Assembly (NCBI GenBank): GCA_965224525.1
Contig: OZ245050.1
Location: forward strand, 4,836,001 to 4,900,000
DNA length: 64,000 nucleotides
Source of the DNA: Granulosicoccus sp036478565
GTDB taxonomy: Bacteria; Pseudomonadota; Gammaproteobacteria; Granulosicoccales; Granulosicoccaceae
Direction: 5' to 3'
The notes below the pieces were generated by a model. The model had not been told where the DNA came from and made no database searches. It saw only the letters and a list, made by a program, of their open reading frames with translations. The position numbers and the translations under genes were made by a program. Of the stretch, positions 60,664-64,000 are shown one piece after another; within the stretch, counting starts at the first letter, position 1; the number at the start of each line of letters is the position of its first letter.

Positions 60664-61873
60664 GTCGAACCCTTCTTCAAATACTGATACAGGTAATAGT
60701 AGCCGCGACAGCAGCATGCTGCCCGTGCCGGACAGACACGCACTGGAGCACAGCCAGCATTTGCAAGCCCTGTTGCGGGAACGCTTATCGACTGAGTCAC
60801 TAAGCTTTGCAGACTACATGTCAGCCGCGTTGTATACACCCGGCATGGGTTATTACATGGCAGGGTCGCCCAAATTTGGTGCTGGCGGTGATTTCATTAC
60901 TGCGCCGGAGGTCTCGCCGTTGTTTGGCGCTAGTCTGGCGGCGCAATGCCGCGAAATCCTTGCTGATATTGATGGTGGCATTCTGGAGCTGGGTGCTGGT
61001 AATGGTCGACTGGCCGCAAGCCTGCTGAAGGCCCTGTCTGACGTGCCAGATTTGCAGTACTGGATTCTGGAGCCAAGTGCTGAATTGCAACTTCGCCAGC
61101 GTGACTTTCTGCAGCAAACGCTAACTGCAGATCAGTTCAAGTTTATACGCTGGATTGAACAACTACCCGAAGGATTCGAAGGCATCATCATTGCCAACGA
61201 AGTTATGGATGCCATGCCGGTTGAGCGCTTTCGTATTGCAGAAGAATTGCAGCAGTTGCATGTGGGTCAGGACGAAGAGGGAAAATTCTGCGACTCTGAA
61301 AAACCTGCGACTGTTGCATTAAAAGAGGCGGTGGCGGCGCTTGAATCGGATCTGGGATTTACATTGCCGGCAGACTACACCTCGGAAATAAATCTTTTAC
61401 TAGCGCCCTGGATAAAATCGCTTGCAGAAACGCTGAAGCGCGGTGTTGTACTGTTGGTTGACTACGGTTACCCGCGACGGGAGTACTACCTACAGGAACG
61501 CAACCAGGGAACACTTGCCTGTTATTACCAGCACCGTATGCATGACGATCCCTACCATTTGCCTGGATTGCAGGATATAACGGCGCATGTCGATTTCACC
61601 TGCGTTGCCGAAGCTGCGATACAGGCTGATTTGAGTTTGCTTGGTTATGCATCGCAATCTGCATTTTTACTGGCGAATGACTTGCTGTTGCTGGCGGAGG
61701 CTGAGATATCAGCCGCAACGCAGGAGCTGGAGCGAATCGCCGTGGCACAGGCGGTCAAGACCCTGGCTTTACCAGGGGAGATGGGTGAGCGTTTCCAGGT
61801 AATTGCACTGGGCAAAGATTATGAACGTGCGTTACGCGGGTTTCAGCAGCAGGATCTTTCGCATCGATTGTAG
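60662..61873 (+). CDS. MidA/NDUFAF7-type SAM-dependent methyltransferase
   Basis: 403 residues from ATG 60662; ATG 60716 is an alternative and neither has a clear Shine-Dalgarno. The conserved FADYMSAALYTPGMGYYM, KFGAGGDFITAPEVSPLFG, and the SAM motif ILELGAGNGRLAA are those of DUF185/MidA. The human relative NDUFAF7 methylates an arginine of a complex I subunit; the bacterial substrate is unknown. LLVDYGYPRREYY is also typical. It shares CATG with the SDR gene on the other strand. Confidence 0.88.
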   Translation: MSNPSSNTDTGNSSRDSSMLPVPDRHALEHSQHLQALLRERLSTESLSFADYMSAALYTPGMGYYMAGSPKFGAGGDFITAPEVSPLFGASLAAQCREILADIDGGILELGAGNGRLAASLLKALSDVPDLQYWILEPSAELQLRQRDFLQQTLTADQFKFIRWIEQLPEGFEGIIIANEVMDAMPVERFRIAEELQQLHVGQDEEGKFCDSEKPATVALKEAVAALESDLGFTLPADYTSEINLLLAPWIKSLAETLKRGVVLLVDYGYPRREYYLQERNQGTLACYYQHRMHDDPYHLPGLQDITAHVDFTCVAEAAIQADLSLLGYASQSAFLLANDLLLLAEAEISAATQELERIAVAQAVKTLALPGEMGERFQVIALGKDYERALRGFQQQDLSHRL

Positions 61874-62099
61874 GTTGGCATAAACTGCGGTGCTTGCGCT
61901 GCTACTGGTAAGCAATCAGGAAAATAGTTTCAAATCGCAAGAACAGGTTTTGAAACCAGTTGGCAACTTTGCTGCAATTGGCTAATAACGCGGATTGATT
62001 ATGTGAATCTCTTTGGCCGGCTTGAGAGTGTCGACCGCCAAGGCGGATATTTGAGTGCCCGCATCTGTTCTTGTGATAATTTCCATTGAATCGAAGCAG

Positions 62100-63437
62100 T
62101 CAGTAGACAAACGGTGCTTTCGATGCTGGTGGTTTACAGCCAGCCAGCGATGTGCCCTCAACAGCCTCTTCGCTAAGTTCTATCAGGCAAGGAAACGTAA
62201 TTTTATCTCCCCATATGCCTTCAGCGCCGTACCCGGTCCCTGCGGTTGACAAGGTAATATTGAAGGTATCCGGATGGCCGGTGTTTGCGTCAATTGTCAG
62301 CGTGTTGAGGTCTTCGTCCTGAATCAGCAGAGCCCCTGTCGTGTATCCTGAATTGAAATCGTCAAAATCCGGCTGCGTTGTCAGCTTCAACCGACGCCCG
62401 TATGTCCATGGGGCGCTCAAACTGCCCGTAATATTATGCGAATTGTAGTAAATAGAGTCCGTACTCAGGTGATCCCAGAAACCGTTGTTGCGAATCATCA
62501 GATCAGTTACCTCGATTGAACCTTCGCCGGTATGTTCCTGATAGCTCACCTGCATGCTATCTTCTAACCCGTTCGCGCGAGAGGAATAGATATGCTCGCC
62601 GCGTAAAGTTCTGACTGATGTTCCATTGAGCTTTATAACGTCACCCGAAGACAGCGAGGCGGAAAATTCTTCGTAGCCGATATAGTTGAGGCCATTTGGA
62701 ACATGTGGTATGTATTGGGCAAATCTATCGTCATCCAGGCGATCTATGCCGAATTGAATGGCACCGTTGTAGGTGTCGCCCAGAAACAGGCAGCTGTTAA
62801 ACGTCAGACGTTGTGCGCTTGCCAGCATTCCCTGGGCGGCGGCTCCTTCTGGTATTTGTTGTTGCTCGCTGATGATGTAGTTCCCGCCATCGGTACAGCT
62901 GACATCTATCAGTGCGTTTACGTTATTGTCGGTGTCGGCAATACGCTCACCGACTACAAGGCCCTGCACAGGTTCAGCAGCGGTGTTTCTGAATTGCGCT
63001 ATAACCGGGTTGAGTCGAGCAGGCGCGCTGTTATTCACCAGTTGGTTTATGCCTCTGAAAATCGAATCGATATTCTCAATAGTCAAGGGTGAACCTTCGG
63101 ATGAAGTAGTCTCGTTGCCAGTATCAGGGTCAGTTACAGCTTCTTCATCGGAGTCGTTTGTTTCATTGTCAGAGCTGTCACCAGCATCTGGATCAGTTAC
63201 AGTTTCTTCATCGGTGTCATTTGATTCATTAACAGAGCCGTCACCAGTGTCTTCTGATTCAACCGGAATGGCGTCAGGTCCGATTTCTGAGTCATCATTA
63301 ACTGCTGCAGCGGCATTTGTTGATGTTTGCTCTTCGGATGGCTCGTGTGGGGTGTCTGAATTGGAGGAATCACTACAGCCGCTTATAGTTGTAACAATGA
63401 CGAGCATCATGCCAGCAGAAACGGATTTGGTAGTCAT
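62100..63437 (-). CDS. Lipoprotein with acidic repeat, function unknown
   Basis: 445 residues. Signal peptide with lipobox ISGC (Cys at about 21), followed by a disordered Ser/Asp/Glu/Thr-rich linker (about 22-112) with two copies of a 20-residue acidic unit (NE(S/T)ND(T/S)DEE.VTDPD). The remaining part (about 115-445) is predicted beta-rich and has four Cys that could form disulfides (SCTDGG, NSCLF, FPCL, AGCKPP). No family was recognised. Probably an envelope protein. Confidence 0.72.
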   Translation of the reverse strand: MTTKSVSAGMMLVIVTTISGCSDSSNSDTPHEPSEEQTSTNAAAAVNDDSEIGPDAIPVESEDTGDGSVNESNDTDEETVTDPDAGDSSDNETNDSDEEAVTDPDTGNETTSSEGSPLTIENIDSIFRGINQLVNNSAPARLNPVIAQFRNTAAEPVQGLVVGERIADTDNNVNALIDVSCTDGGNYIISEQQQIPEGAAAQGMLASAQRLTFNSCLFLGDTYNGAIQFGIDRLDDDRFAQYIPHVPNGLNYIGYEEFSASLSSGDVIKLNGTSVRTLRGEHIYSSRANGLEDSMQVSYQEHTGEGSIEVTDLMIRNNGFWDHLSTDSIYYNSHNITGSLSAPWTYGRRLKLTTQPDFDDFNSGYTTGALLIQDEDLNTLTIDANTGHPDTFNITLSTAGTGYGAEGIWGDKITFPCLIELSEEAVEGTSLAGCKPPASKAPFVY

Positions 63438-63677
63438 CGTATCTTATCCGGGTTTACGAGAATAGTAACTATGCTGTACAGATAAAAATGTACTGTCAAG
63501 CGGAGTGGTATAAATACCAAGCTCGAATTAACTTTCAGACTGGAGTTTTATTTTGGCGTCGCGGTCCATCACTTCTGATGGGGTGCTGAACTTATGTGAC
63601 GCTAATCATTACCATATTTAGTAACTTCTTTGCCATTGCTTCTGTATGCGCGGCGTGAACTTGCGGGTTGATGTGAG

Positions 63678-64000
63678 TCAGTGAGGCACTGCAACGGTTA
63701 TAGTTGCGCCACCCAGTTCATGCACTGAGTCATGAGCTTGTATTGTGATTTCCATGACATCGTCTGGAATTGTTAATGTCGTGGAACGAGTAAAGGGTTG
63801 CTCATTTTCATGAGGGTGCGCCAATACACGGCTACCAAGCAAAGCGCCATCCTCGGTCAGTACGTCCCAACGATTGGCGTAGTGATCCCAGCCAGCATCC
63901 GCATGCAACACTGTGGTATCAATACGGTAGCTGTTATCACCAAGCGCTGTGATGCCAACATGAGTAACATCGGCCTCACCTGCCTGTGCGGTGACAAAGC
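63678..64000 (-). CDS. Small secreted protein, N-terminus beyond right edge
   Basis: At least 106 residues; the frame stays open to the edge. The visible N-terminal part FVTAQAGEADVTHVG suggests a signal peptide cut near AQA just inside the window. The body is beta-rich with HADAGWDHYANRWDVLTEDG and ends ATITVAVPH. No family was recognised, though the WDHYANRWDV segment should be a good probe. Confidence 0.7.
   Translation of the reverse strand, partial: FVTAQAGEADVTHVGITALGDNSYRIDTTVLHADAGWDHYANRWDVLTEDGALLGSRVLAHPHENEQPFTRSTTLTIPDDVMEITIQAHDSVHELGGATITVAVPH

Overview
The window reads as one chromosomal segment of a gammaproteobacterium that oxidises reduced sulfur. Three things point there: the housekeeping gene order is gammaproteobacterial (mrcA divergent from pilMNOPQ-aroK-aroB-damX-gltB; rpoH-ftsX-ftsE-ftsY divergent from rsmD-coaD-ferredoxin; rpmB-rpmG; rpsU-yqeY divergent from tsaD). 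There is a complete set of cytoplasmic sulfite oxidation genes. No phage, transposase, integrase or CRISPR array was seen. A perfect CIRCE operator in front of rpoH shows that HrcA-type control is also used. The genus cannot be read from the sequence.

Layout. 1-9835 (minus): the start of gltB (cut by the left edge), damX, aroB, aroK, a terminator, then pilQPONM for type IV pilus assembly. 10104-20155 (plus): mrcA (PBP1A), a GluR0-like ligand-gated channel, a PA0069-type radical SAM protein, a serine hydrolase, a secreted HExxH metalloprotease and a pentapeptide-repeat protein with an EF-hand-like loop. 20156-20410 holds a tRNA-like remnant and two overlapping hairpins, one a perfect 26-bp palindrome. 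20411-25562: hemE, gltD, yqeY and rpsU (minus), tsaD (plus), plsY (minus). 25667-31631: a BioC-like methyltransferase, a secreted FN3-GH16 glycanase, a small secreted BON-like protein and an OmpR/histidine kinase pair. 31951-37322: rpoH with CIRCE, ftsX, ftsE, ftsY, then rsmD, coaD and an Alvin-type ferredoxin.

37662-51222 is a sulfur island. ATP sulfurylase (sat), a small phosphoesterase and aprM-aprB-aprA (APS reductase with membrane anchor) run on plus. soeA-soeB-soeC (molybdenum sulfite dehydrogenase of the DMSO reductase superfamily) runs on minus. Together they encode both the AMP-dependent route (sulfite to APS to sulfate plus ATP) and the direct route from sulfite to sulfate. Between the two halves sit a TPR protein with a 47-residue repeat, a convergent secreted trypsin-like protease and a MazG-like hydrolase.

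51927-64000: a double-cupin ChrR-like protein, mutM, a Gld-like ABC export/auxiliary operon (ATPase, permease, GldG-like, DUF4340), rpmB-rpmG, folate genes (folB, folK and a FolM-like reductase) with an NnrU-family membrane protein, a MidA-type methyltransferase, a lipoprotein with an acidic repeat, and a small secreted protein cut by the right edge.

The most interesting items are the CIRCE site on rpoH, the paired Apr/Soe sulfite oxidation systems with an unexplained TPR-protease insert, the GluR0-like channel, the 26-bp palindrome region at 20246-20302, and the cluster of GGCAT half-sites upstream of soeA.
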